A stretch of 64,000 nt of DNA, taken from Rhodopirellula baltica. Its GTDB lineage: Bacteria; Planctomycetota; Planctomycetia; Pirellulales; Pirellulaceae. Position numbers and translations under genes: made by a program. This document shows positions 7,631-16,312 of the stretch, in pieces. The notes below the pieces were generated by a model. It saw only the letters and a program-made list of their open reading frames with translations, had not been told where the DNA came from and ran no database searches. Within the stretch, counting starts at the first letter, position 1. Each line of letters starts with the position of its first letter. The stretch is taken from assembly GCA_002901265.1 (NCBI GenBank), contig PPHI01000042.1:140120-204119 (forward strand), in the 5' to 3' direction.

Positions 7631-9345
7631 TGCAAATCCAGTGGCTTTTTCCAGGCTCGTTTGGCACTGTCCATGGCAACTTCAAGGCAGGTCGACGTTC
7701 CGTCCTGGCCTTTGACCGACAGCACCGGTTCTGCCTGCATTGTACCTAGCTGGGCAGCGGCAACACCGTGTTTGCGGAAGATCTCGGCAATCTCGTCAGC
7801 CGCCGAAGCGGGAGCTTCCAACAAGAAACGCGAGTTCGATTCGCTGAACAGCCACTGGGTATCGGACAATTCGATCGCCATTTGGTCGCTCGCGACCGAC
7901 AAGTCGACCTGCATGCCCAAGCCGCCTGCCATTGCCATTTCGCAAGCCGCGACGGCCAAACCGCCTTCGGAAAGGTCGTGGCAACTGCGGACCAAGCGTC
8001 CGCGGATCACTTCGTGCACGGCGGCAAAAGTCGCTTTGGCAACCGGGACGTCCATCACGGGAACTTGGCCGCCATCAAGGTCACTGACCAAGCAGTAATG
8101 GGAACCGCCCATTTCGTCTTTAGTGCCGCCGACCAGGAACACAACGTTGCCCGCTTCTTTGGCGTCCATCGTGATCGCATGGGAAACGTCTTCGATCTGG
8201 CCCATCGCACTGATCAGCAAACTTGGCGGGATCGAGATCGTTTGTTTTTCGCCACCATCGTCAAAGTAGCTGAACTCGTTGTTCAAACTGTCTTTCCCGC
8301 TGATGAACGGGGTGCCCAAGCCGATCGCCACGTCGTGACATGCGATCGCGGCGCGGACCAACGAACCGAGTGTTTCGGGTCGATCGGTATAGCCCCAGCA
8401 GAAGTTGTCCAAGATCGCGATCCGCGACGGATCGGCACCAACTGCGACCGCGTTACGCATCGCTTCGTCGATCGCCGAAGCGGCCATGTGATAGGTATCG
8501 AAATCGCCGAAGTGTGGGTTCATCCCGCAAGAGATCACCAGACCGCGTTGGCTGTCCAAAAGTGGTCGCACGACGGCGGCATCACTCGGCCCATCGCACA
8601 TTGGCCCGACCAAAGGCTTAACGACGCTGCCGCCCTGGACTTCGTGATCGTACTGACGAATCACCCAGTGCTTGCTGGCAACGTTCAGGCTGCCCAGAAT
8701 TTTGAGCAGGCTTTCACCGTGATGCTCTGACGACGCGTTCTCGGAGAGTGACAGCGTCTTGGTTTCAGGCGGTTGGTAGACGGCATCGCGAATGACCGGT
8801 GGACGGCCATCGTGCAGGAACTCCATGCTGACGTTGCCGACGGTTTCGCCGTGATAGGTCAGGTGCAATTGGCCGGTCGGCTTGAACTCGCCCAAGACTG
8901 CCGACTCGACGCCTTCGCTGTCGCAAAGCTCACGCAACTCGTCCCACTTTTCACGCGGCACAGCCAACACCATGCGTTCCTGCGCTTCGGAGATCCAAAT
9001 TTCGGTGTAGGACAAACCGTCGTACTTCAGCGGAGCCTTGTCCAGCCAAACTTCCGCACCGACGTCTTCACCCATTTCGCCGACTGCACTCGAAAAGCCA
9101 CCTGCTCCACAGTCGGTAACGGCGTTGTACAAGCCGCGATCGCGAGCTTGCATCAACACGTCGAGCACCATTTTTTCGGTGATCGCGTTCCCGATCTGGA
9201 CGGCTCCACCGGACAGCGATTCGGATTCGCTGGTCAACTCGGCGCTACTGAACGTCGCCCCGTGGATCCCGTCGCGCCCGGTGCGGCCACCCAGCGAAAC
9301 GATCAGGTCGCCGGCGTGAACTTGCTTGTCTTCCATTCCGACAGG
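7627..9345 (-). CDS. purL: Phosphoribosylformylglycinamidine synthase PurL, C-terminal part (frameshifted)
   Basis: C-terminal two-thirds of PurL, the ATP-dependent enzyme that makes FGAM from FGAR and glutamine-derived ammonia in purine synthesis. This frame opens with [13 protein letters not shown] and the AIRS-type motif [16 protein letters not shown], then continues through a second AIRS-like half (about 330 residues, with [10 protein letters not shown] and a [10 protein letters not shown] motif) to the stop. There is no C-terminal glutaminase, so a separate PurQ is needed. Together with the upstream frame it makes a protein of about 990 residues. The ATG at 9336 is internal to the family alignment and is not a natural start. 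The two parts join near 9344-9345, where one base appears to be missing. Confidence 0.9.
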   Translation of the reverse strand, partial: PVGMEDKQVHAGDLIVSLGGRTGRDGIHGATFSSAELTSESESLSGGAVQIGNAITEKMVLDVLMQARDRGLYNAVTDCGAGGFSSAVGEMGEDVGAEVWLDKAPLKYDGLSYTEIWISEAQERMVLAVPREKWDELRELCDSEGVESAVLGEFKPTGQLHLTYHGETVGNVSMEFLHDGRPPVIRDAVYQPPETKTLSLSENASSEHHGESLLKILGSLNVASKHWVIRQYDHEVQGGSVVKPLVGPMCDGPSDAAVVRPLLDSQRGLVISCGMNPHFGDFDTYHMAASAIDEAMRNAVAVGADPSRIAILDNFCWGYTDRPETLGSLVRAAIACHDVAIGLGTPFISGKDSLNNEFSYFDDGGEKQTISIPPSLLISAMGQIEDVSHAITMDAKEAGNVVFLVGGTKDEMGGSHYCLVSDLDGGQVPVMDVPVAKATFAAVHEVIRGRLVRSCHDLSEGGLAVAACEMAMAGGLGMQVDLSVASDQMAIELSDTQWLFSESNSRFLLEAPASAADEIAEIFRKHGVAAAQLGTMQAEPVLSVKGQDGTSTCLEVAMDSAKRAWKKPLDLQ

Positions 9346-10595
9346 ATCATGCCGACGTTTCCGGCATAGACCAACGGGTTGCCCAGGTAGCGTTCGTCGA
9401 AGTAAACGGCGCCGTTGACGGTTGGGATCCCCATTCGGTTACCATAGTCACGCACCCCGGCGACAACGCCTTTCATCACGCGACGTGGGTGCAAGACACC
9501 CGGCGGCAACGATTCTGGTGAGGTGTCTGGCGGTGCAAAGCAGAACACGTCCGTATTACAAACTGGCTTGGCGCCCATCCCGGTTCCCATCGGGTCGCGG
9601 ATCACACCGCCGATACCGGTGTTCGCTCCGCCGTAGGGTTCCAGTGCCGAGGGGTGGTTGTGCGTTTCGACTTTGAAGCAAGCATGGAACTTGTCGTTGA
9701 ACGTCACAACGCCCGCGTTGTCCTTGAACACGCTGACACACCAATCGTCATCGGCGAGTTGCTTGCGGATGGTTTGCGTCGCGGCAAAGACGGTTTCCTT
9801 CAGCATGTTGTCGTACTGGCGTTCGTCACCGCCTGGCGTACCGTCAGCGCCGATGCCGCGGTAGTGAATCCGTCCGGCCAGCGTCTTGTGGCTGCAGTGC
9901 TCCGACCAAGTCTGCGCGATCGTTTCCAACTCGACGTCGGTGGGATCTCGGTCGAGCGACACAAAGTGATCACGGATCGTCTGCATCTCGACCAGTGTTA
10001 GGTAGAGCTGACCTTCTTTGGACAGACGCTCCAGTTCTTCGTCACTGAGCGAGCGAATTGGGATCCGTACCAAGCTGAATTCATAGTGACTGCCGACTTC
10101 CAACTCGTCCATGTCCAGAGGACCGACGACGACTTGTTCGATCGAGTCATTCGACAGGGCACGGCGGCAGATCGAATCAAAGACTGCGTCGTCCGATTCT
10201 CCGATCCAGTACTTTCGCATCGTGCGGACAGCATCAACTTCGAAGCCGATATCACGTGCGGCGTTGATCGTGCTGCTGGCGACGGGGTCCATCACGCCCG
10301 CCTTAGGCATGACGTTGACCAAGCGGAACGATTCGGCACCGCTGGGGGGAGCGGCCAGATCAGCGTCACCGACCTGCGCGACGACGCTGCGTTCGGTGAC
10401 ATTATCACTCAGTAATTCGGCGGCCAATCGCTGGGCTTGGTCAGCGTCCAATTCGCCTTGGACAAGAAAACCTCGGGCAAAAACAACAGAGATTTGATCG
10501 CCCAGTCCGAGTTCGCCGATCTCTTCGCTCGTCCGAGCGCCTTCGCGATCAATCTCGTTTTCTGCGGGATAAATGTCGATTTGCCAAAGTGGCAT
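9303..10595 (-). CDS. purL: Phosphoribosylformylglycinamidine synthase PurL, N-terminal part (frameshifted)
   Basis: N-terminal part of the same PurL. It begins with a PurS-like region (residues 1-75), followed by a linker domain containing [18 protein letters not shown] and the conserved [10 protein letters not shown]. The FGAR/ATP-binding core follows, with [20 protein letters not shown] and [11 protein letters not shown]. The frame stays homologous to AGNVGMI near 9350 and then runs into a short unrelated tail ([13 protein letters not shown]) before a stop. Restoring one C in the minus-strand run after ATGAT would read [10 protein letters not shown] straight into the downstream frame. A working purL is expected in a prototroph, so a sequencing or assembly error is as likely as a real mutation. 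Confidence 0.9.
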   Translation of the reverse strand: MPLWQIDIYPAENEIDREGARTSEEIGELGLGDQISVVFARGFLVQGELDADQAQRLAAELLSDNVTERSVVAQVGDADLAAPPSGAESFRLVNVMPKAGVMDPVASSTINAARDIGFEVDAVRTMRKYWIGESDDAVFDSICRRALSNDSIEQVVVGPLDMDELEVGSHYEFSLVRIPIRSLSDEELERLSKEGQLYLTLVEMQTIRDHFVSLDRDPTDVELETIAQTWSEHCSHKTLAGRIHYRGIGADGTPGGDERQYDNMLKETVFAATQTIRKQLADDDWCVSVFKDNAGVVTFNDKFHACFKVETHNHPSALEPYGGANTGIGGVIRDPMGTGMGAKPVCNTDVFCFAPPDTSPESLPPGVLHPRRVMKGVVAGVRDYGNRMGIPTVNGAVYFDERYLGNPLVYAGNVGMILSEWKTSKFTPAT

Positions 10596-10749
10596 CGTTG
10601 TGACCTGACCAGAGGGGAATTACCAGTGACATGACTGCCCGGAAGTCTATCGAAATCGGGCGTCTCGGGTAATGGGCAGGCTGCCAGAGAACTGGCCGGG
10701 TGGGCAGAGAATTCGGCGCTGCGTTCCGGCGAATGGCCAGACGCAACGG

Positions 10750-12399
10750 TCAGGCGAAAATGAAAATCAGTGACTGGGCGACGATGATCCGCAAAATCAT
10801 CGTCAGCGGATAAACGGCCGCGTAAGCCGTCGCGCTCGCGTCGCAGTCACGCATTGACCCGGCGAACGCCAGCGCCGGTGGGTCGGTCATACTTCCCGCG
10901 ATCACGCCGCAGATCGTCAAGTAATTTTGCTTCCAGACCACCCTGGCCAAAATGCCTGCGACCAGCAGCGGCACCATCGTGATCACCAACCCCGCCGAGA
11001 TCCACTTGGCGCCGTTGAGACTCATCGCTGATTCAAAGAAGGTCTCACCCGCCCCCAAACCGGCACAGGCCAAGAACAGGATGATGCCCAACTCACGAAG
11101 CGCGAGGTTCGCCGACGACGGGATGTACCAAACGAAGCTACCGATACTGCCGACCAAGCTAAGCACGATTGCGGCGATCAACGGGCCGCCGGCAAGCCCC
11201 AGCCGTACGGGAAAAGGCACACCGGGAATCGACAGCGGAATCATCCCTGCGAGCACGCCGACAGCGATGCCAACGAACAGTGGCGAGAACTGGGTTTCCT
11301 TCATCGACTTGGTGGAGTTCCCCAGAAAGCTTGTCGCGCGATCAAGGCTTTTGTTGTCACCAACGATCTGGACGATGTCGCCATAGAACAAGCGACTGGA
11401 ACCACGCGGAGCCATCTCAACCCCGCCACGAATGATTCGCGTGATCGTCACGTTGTAAAATCGGTCCAGTGACAACTCGGCCAGCGACTTGTTGAGCGCA
11501 TGAGTCTCGGTCACATAAACCCGTCGATAGGTCACATTGCCGGACGTCATCATCAAGTCCTCGTCACTTCGTCGCCCAATCAATGGCACGAACCGTGCCA
11601 AGCCGCTCCTCGGCCCAACAACTTGGATCACGTCGCCTTCACCAAGTAATGTCTGCTCGGTCGCCGCTTCGACCTCGGTGTCGTCACAGCGGCGAACACG
11701 CGAAAGTCGCACGCCGGTTTCATCGATGCCGGGGATCTCGCCAAACGGCACCAGATCCAAACGCGCGTTTTCGACAATCACACTTTGTCGCTCAATTGGC
11801 TCGTGCCCGTTTCCGTTCTTTGACTGGTACTGCTCCACCTCTTCATCTAAGTCGACCTTGAAAATTTTCTTGAGCAACAGCATCGACGCGATGATTCCCA
11901 AGATTCCGCCGGGATACGCCACTGCGTAGGCCGACGCCAGATACGACATCTCCAAAGACTCTTCACCATCACCCATCATCGCGGCCGCTTGCTCGGCAGC
12001 GCCAAGTGAAGGCGTGTTTGTGGTCGAACCGCTAAACAAACCGGCAACCGCCGTTCCCGGAAACCCGTACAAGTACCCAAACAGCACGACCAGCCCGAAA
12101 CCCTGCAAGACAATCAGCAACGTCAACCCATTGAGCAGCAAGCCTTGCTGCTTCCAAAGCTGGATGATCCCTGGTCCGAGCTGAATGCCAATCGTAAAGA
12201 CGAACAAGATCAACCCGAACTCTTTGGCAAAGTGATTGATTTCCGGATTAATGGTCGCGCCGAAATGCGCGAAGACCAACCCCGAGAAAAGCACACCTGC
12301 CGGACCGAGCCCGATCCCGCGAATACGCAGACTTCCGAAGACCAATCCGCTGACCGCGACAGCAGAGATAATCAAAATGGCGGTGGTGATCGTGGACAC
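10750..12399 (-). CDS. AspT/YidE-family membrane transporter with RCK_C domains
   Basis: Inner-membrane transporter of 549 residues resembling the aspartate:alanine antiporter (AAE) family (AspT, YidE, YbjL). The layout is the family's: about five to six hydrophobic helices at 1-180, a cytoplasmic region at about 205-365 holding two TrkA-C (RCK_C) regulatory domains, then five to six more helices. The duplicated family signature is visible as GLFSGSTTNTPSLGAA in the first half and GVIAGSMTDPPALAFA in the second. The substrate cannot be read from sequence; AspT exchanges aspartate and alanine, while YidE-type members are uncharacterised. It is transcribed in the same direction as purL but separated by about 150 bp. 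Confidence 0.85.
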   Translation of the reverse strand: MSTITTAILIISAVAVSGLVFGSLRIRGIGLGPAGVLFSGLVFAHFGATINPEINHFAKEFGLILFVFTIGIQLGPGIIQLWKQQGLLLNGLTLLIVLQGFGLVVLFGYLYGFPGTAVAGLFSGSTTNTPSLGAAEQAAAMMGDGEESLEMSYLASAYAVAYPGGILGIIASMLLLKKIFKVDLDEEVEQYQSKNGNGHEPIERQSVIVENARLDLVPFGEIPGIDETGVRLSRVRRCDDTEVEAATEQTLLGEGDVIQVVGPRSGLARFVPLIGRRSDEDLMMTSGNVTYRRVYVTETHALNKSLAELSLDRFYNVTITRIIRGGVEMAPRGSSRLFYGDIVQIVGDNKSLDRATSFLGNSTKSMKETQFSPLFVGIAVGVLAGMIPLSIPGVPFPVRLGLAGGPLIAAIVLSLVGSIGSFVWYIPSSANLALRELGIILFLACAGLGAGETFFESAMSLNGAKWISAGLVITMVPLLVAGILARVVWKQNYLTICGVIAGSMTDPPALAFAGSMRDCDASATAYAAVYPLTMILRIIVAQSLIFIFA

Positions 12400-12670
12400 A
12401 GTCTCGATACTCCGAAAACCTTCTCATGCGTTTGGCGCGACGAATAACATTCAATTGTTCGCCGACAAAAAGCTCCATCTGCTGGCAATGTACAGATGCG
12501 GGTGGTCCCGACAACATCACGACCGAATCGCTCCTACAAGCAACGCACGCGACTCCCTAGGAGCAAGCTGCGGAACGATATCAAACCCTTATCACAAAGC
12601 GAGGGTTACCTGTCGCGCGAAGTGTCATCTTAAAACGGAATGAAGAAGCGTGACACATACGCCCACTTCG

Positions 12671-13111
12671 CTATTCAGTGGACAATGTCACTGGGGATCG
12701 CTGTCCCGCTTCATCGACCAACCAAGCTTGCACGACAACCTCATTGCCGTCGTCATCGGTCAGATGCTGGACCACGACCTGGCCTGAACCGAGCTTGCCG
12801 ACCACGTCGTACACAAAAGTGTTCTCGTCGTCTTCGCTAAAGCTTTCGGTGTAGTTCGGATCAAACGAAACGATCTCCCCGATTTGCGATTGAAACTCTG
12901 GCGTCACCTCCAGCTGCTCGGCGATCTCCCGAGAGACCAACCCCATCCCGAAGTTCGCGAGGAACAGAAATCCGCCGCAGCACATCAGCCCCGTCAGCAA
13001 GACTCCCGACAACAGCGCAACAAGCACCCACTTCCACGCTCCGCTGGAACGCTGTGGTTGGCCGCTCGACATTGGGTCGGCAAAAATATCATCCGTCATA
13101 GGGCTGGTCAT
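12671..13111 (-). CDS. Small single-pass membrane protein, possibly Coa1-like
   Basis: Protein of 146 residues from the ATG at 13111; a longer in-frame start at 13171 would add 20 residues but would begin inside the upstream terminator. The N-terminal ~27 residues are polar, residues 28-55 form one strong transmembrane helix containing CCGG, and a soluble domain of about 90 residues follows (EIAEQLEVTPEFQSQIGEI, then an acidic SEDDENTFVYDVVGKLGSG region). The soluble part weakly resembles cytochrome-oxidase-assembly (Coa1) type domains, but this is only an impression. The gene lies just after a terminator on the same strand, so it probably has its own promoter. Confidence 0.65.
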   Translation of the reverse strand: MTSPMTDDIFADPMSSGQPQRSSGAWKWVLVALLSGVLLTGLMCCGGFLFLANFGMGLVSREIAEQLEVTPEFQSQIGEIVSFDPNYTESFSEDDENTFVYDVVGKLGSGQVVVQHLTDDDGNEVVVQAWLVDEAGQRSPVTLSTE

Positions 13112-13152
13112 TGATCCACAGGCAGAAACAAAATGCGTTGCAAACGCTAACG

Positions 13153-13190
13153 AAAAACGGCTTCGAAGCAATGGTGCTCCGAAGCCGTTT
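13153..13190 (-). terminator. Rho-independent terminator of the YTV gene
   Basis: Perfect 11-bp stem (13155-13165 with 13180-13190, AAACGGCTTCG/CGAAGCCGTTT), followed on the minus strand by five T residues. It lies 55 bp beyond the YTV stop codon. Confidence 0.85.
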
Positions 13191-13244
13191 CGCAGTTTAC
13201 AGATTCACCAGCAGCACATCAGCGACGCGCCGCTGGGATTTCGA

Positions 13245-14599
13245 TTACTTTCCGCAATCGGTGCAGCCTTGGCCTTCAGCGACGGTTTCGCCACATGAAG
13301 CACAACCGGCTGCCGAAGGGGCAGACGTGCCGTAGCAGTACACAGGAACCTTGACGGTCGTTGGAACTTGCTTGCAGACACGAACTTGAACTTCCTTCAC
13401 CGACTCGACAGGAACGCGAACCTGATAAGTCTCGGGAACTTCTTCGCTGACGGTTTCACAAACGGTGACGTTGTAAGTACGAGTGCGTTCCTCTGGAACA
13501 CAGACGGTGTACTTCACTTCGCGTTCTTTCGTTTGCTCTTCCATACGAGTCTTGGTGACTTCGCGAGTGCGATTTTCGGTGGTGCAAGTCGTCTTGGTAA
13601 CCATACGAGTGCGGGTTTCCAAACGGGTCTTTTGAACCGGAACCATCTTGGTGCGAGTCTCGGTGACCATCTTGGTTACGGGAACCGTTTTCGAACGGGT
13701 CTCGTTGCGGTACTTGGTGACTTCGCATTCGCGAGTTTCTTCGCGAGTCTTGCGTACGCAGATCGTGCGTGTACGCGTCTCAGGCTGCATGACGCAAAAC
13801 TGAACTTCGCGAGTACGCTCTTCCGTACGGGTCTTGCGAACCGGAACGGTGCAGGTGCGAGTTTCGGTAACGTATTCGCAGTAAGGAACTTCGCGGGTGC
13901 GAGTTTCCATACGAGTCTTGCAAACCGGCACTTCGCGGCTGCGAGTTTCGGTGCGGTACTTGGTGACGTTGCAGGTACGCTCTTCGGTGCGAGTTTTGCA
14001 AACGGTAACCGGACGGGTGCGTTGCTCGGTGCGATACTTCGTCACGTTGGTGGTGCAAGTACGAGTCTCGGGACGGTACTTGGTCACGCAAACTTTGCGA
14101 GTACGAACTTCAGGAACGCAGCGGGTCGTCGTGTAGGTGTAGGGCTCTTCAACCGTTTGACGCTCGTAAGTCGTCACAGGGACTTCCTTGGTCACCAAGT
14201 TAGGAACCCAAACACGCTTGTAAGTCACTGCTGGTGCACACGCATTGCCACAGCCAACGACTGCACCGCCGCATCCGCAAGGGCTCACGCTTCCGCAACC
14301 GGTTTGGCATCCGCCACACCCGCCGCAAGCACTCGTCCCGCATCCGCCACAAGCCGCCGGTGCCGACTCGATCGCTTGGCATTGATAGCTGCCGTGATCT
14401 TCGGTGACGTTTTTGGTGGTGGTCACTGGCACGCACTTGGTGATCGTACGAGTTGCCGATTGGGTTTCCGTGACGGGAACTTGAACGGTGTACTCTTTTT
14501 CAACTTCCTCGGTGTAAGGAACTTGAACGGTGTATTCACGCTCGATCGCTTCGGTGTAAGGAACGCTGACCGAGTATGGCTGCTCAACCGTTTCGGTGT
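13245..14599 (-). CDS. YTV-repeat cysteine-rich protein, C-terminal part (frameshifted)
   Basis: Continuation of the gene that starts at 15397. Read from about 14599 in this frame, the YTV repeats continue without interruption (VPYTETVEQPYSV and similar units). A Gly/Cys-rich linker follows (ACGGCGGCQTGCG and neighbouring cysteines), then about 20 imperfect units of 11-15 residues built on TRTRxV and TExRT with regularly placed cysteines. The C-terminus carries two CxxC motifs (CASC, CTDC). The ATG at 14432 lies inside a repeat and is unlikely to be a real start. The composition (Thr, Arg, Val, Glu, Cys) fits an extracellular, disulfide-linked structural protein. The YTV family is known from Rhodopirellula; the wall role is inference. 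Confidence 0.8.
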
Positions 14600-15397
14600 A
14601 GGGACCTGAACGGTGTAAGTCTTCTGTTCGGTGTAAGGAACTTTGACGCTGTACGTTTGGGTCACGTGGTCGGTGTAAGGAACACAGACCTGGTACTCAA
14701 CTGTACGAGTCTTCCGCACCGGCACTTTGACCTGGTACTCTTTTTCGACTTGCTCGATGTAGGGGACGCACACGTTGTAGGTCTCAGTGCGGGTCTGCTT
14801 CACTGGAACCTGAACGGTGTACTCTTGCTCGACCTGTTCGGTGTAAGGAACGCAGACGGTGTACTGCTTCTTTTCCTTGTAAGGCACGCAAACGGTGTAG
14901 GTCTGCTCGACTTCGGTCGTTTGAGGCACGCACACCTTGTAGGTCTTTTCAACTTCTTCGGTGTAAGGAACACAAACTTGGTATTCCTCTTCGACTTCAG
15001 TCGTCACCGGAATGGTTACGGTGTAGGGGACTTCTTCGGTGTACGAAACCGGCACCATGACCTTGTACGATTCGGTGCGGGTACGGACTTCAGGAACGTT
15101 GACCGTGTAGGTCTCTTCGCGGGTTTCGACCTTGGCGACCTGTCGGGTGACGGTGCGCATGCGGGTTCGTGTTTCGCATTCGTAGCTGGTCACCGGCACT
15201 TGGCGTGTTTCGGTGACCCATTGGTTTTTCATCACCGTGCGTTCTTCATACGACACGGTCGGTGCACAATCGGCGGCGGTGACACACGCCGCGCCGGCTG
15301 CACAGCCACTGCAGTCGCCGCAACCGGCGAACAGATTGGCAGCGAGGAACAGCGCGGAACACACGCCCGCGATGCCTCGGACAAGACTCTTCAACAT
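14423..15397 (-). CDS. YTV-repeat cysteine-rich protein, N-terminal part (frameshifted)
   Basis: Starts with a clear signal peptide (residues 1-24, MLKSLVRGIAGVCSALFLAA), then a cysteine-rich stretch (CGDCSGCAAGAAC) and about 14 imperfect units of the form YTVxVPYTExVE, the repeat for which the YTV family is named. The intact repeat pattern stops near 14600 and the frame then gives an unrelated Pro/Lys/Ser-rich tail. At 14599-14601 one base is missing relative to every other unit (a TT reduced to T on the minus strand). Restoring it joins both parts into one protein of about 717 residues. Repeat units were compared with one another, so the frameshift is seen directly in the sequence. Confidence 0.8.
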   Translation of the reverse strand: MLKSLVRGIAGVCSALFLAANLFAGCGDCSGCAAGAACVTAADCAPTVSYEERTVMKNQWVTETRQVPVTSYECETRTRMRTVTRQVAKVETREETYTVNVPEVRTRTESYKVMVPVSYTEEVPYTVTIPVTTEVEEEYQVCVPYTEEVEKTYKVCVPQTTEVEQTYTVCVPYKEKKQYTVCVPYTEQVEQEYTVQVPVKQTRTETYNVCVPYIEQVEKEYQVKVPVRKTRTVEYQVCVPYTDHVTQTYSVKVPYTEQKTYTVQVPTPKRLSSHTRSAFLTPKRSSVNTPFKFLTPRKLKKSTPFKFPSRKPNRQLVRSPSACQ

Positions 15398-15505
15398 TCA
15401 GTGATTCCTCCAGGTAGTTTCACAGCCCGCAAGCTTATGTTCGTCAATGGAAAATTTCGAGAAAATGCAACGGCTGCGTAGACTGGGCTATGCCCTTGTC
15501 CCTTG

Positions 15506-15533
15506 AATGTAGACCTGCCCTAAACACTGTCAA
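15506..15533 (-). promoter_or_regulatory. Sigma70-type promoter of the YTV gene
   Basis: On the minus strand, a perfect -35 (TTGACA, 15528-15533) and a good -10 (TACATT, 15506-15511) are separated by 16 bp. Transcription would begin near 15499, giving a leader of about 100 nt before the ATG at 15397. The strong match suits an abundant structural protein. Confidence 0.6.
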
Positions 15534-16312
15534 CAATCCGCTCGAACCAGTTTCCTCAAATTAGCAATTTTGCCTAAACAGCACGCTCGCCGTATTCAAA
15601 CGGTGCGCCAGGCGTGCCGGCAAAGCACGCGTTTTTCTTAAATCAAACCCGTGCATTCGTTCAGGTAATTTGAAAAACAAGCTCAGCAACGGGTATTTGC
15701 ACGCCACTGACGAAATCGCGCCGCGTAACTTTTTTAGCGGCGATCGAACTGGCGGCACGTTTCATGCAGAAAGTCCCGACAGCCGGGGGACCAGAGTCCG
15801 ATTCCAAACGCACCAACGCGGTCGATCGGCAGACAGCCTGATCGGAATTGGATGAACCGACGTCCGTTTCTCGCCCCAGAACGACGAATGATTTATCTGA
15901 GAGCTAAGAACATGCAGCCACGACATCGCGGGAAGGGCTCGGAAACGTTCGGCAGTGCGTTTTGTAGCGAACTAAAACGCACTGCTACAGTGAATTTACC
16001 CAGGGGTCTCTTGGTCTCGAATAAGTTTTCTGGTGGAGGAAAGCTTTTTTCGATCCGATGGAGATCCTGTTAGCGGCAGATGAATGGACGCAAACGGGGC
16101 CTAACTGCAAACTGTTCCGCTATGATTACTCCTGGACAAATTCGGTCCCGAGTAAAGGTGTATCCGAAACGGTTTTCTCTTATCATTCATGGTGAGCGGT
16201 TGCCGATGAACACCCGTGGATGAAAGTTCCAATCATTGGTCATACCGAGCAGGCGGGCTCGAGAGAATCCCTCCGCTCCATTCGTTGTGTCGCGTGGTCA
16301 GAGGCGTCTTCA
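15534..16312. other. Intergenic region between divergent genes
   Basis: About 780 bp with no convincing gene. The only clear structure is an inverted repeat at 15952-15985: 12-bp arms (GCAGTGCGTTTT / AAAACGCACTGC) around a 10-nt loop, in which GTAGCG is followed by the complementary arm and CTAC. It has no T-run. It could be a dispersed palindrome or an operator for the downstream signalling gene. Confidence 0.6.

Noticed and set aside
6569..8098. Long plus-strand open frame of 509 codons
   Set aside because: It lies opposite the ferredoxin and purL genes, whose minus-strand protein motifs are unmistakable.
9335..9352. Programmed ribosomal frameshift in purL
   Set aside because: No slippery heptamer, downstream pseudoknot or family precedent known to me; a single missing base explains it.
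13368..14609. Plus-strand open frame of 413 codons
   Set aside because: Antisense to the YTV repeats; its low-complexity Phe/Leu/Asn pattern mirrors the repeat.
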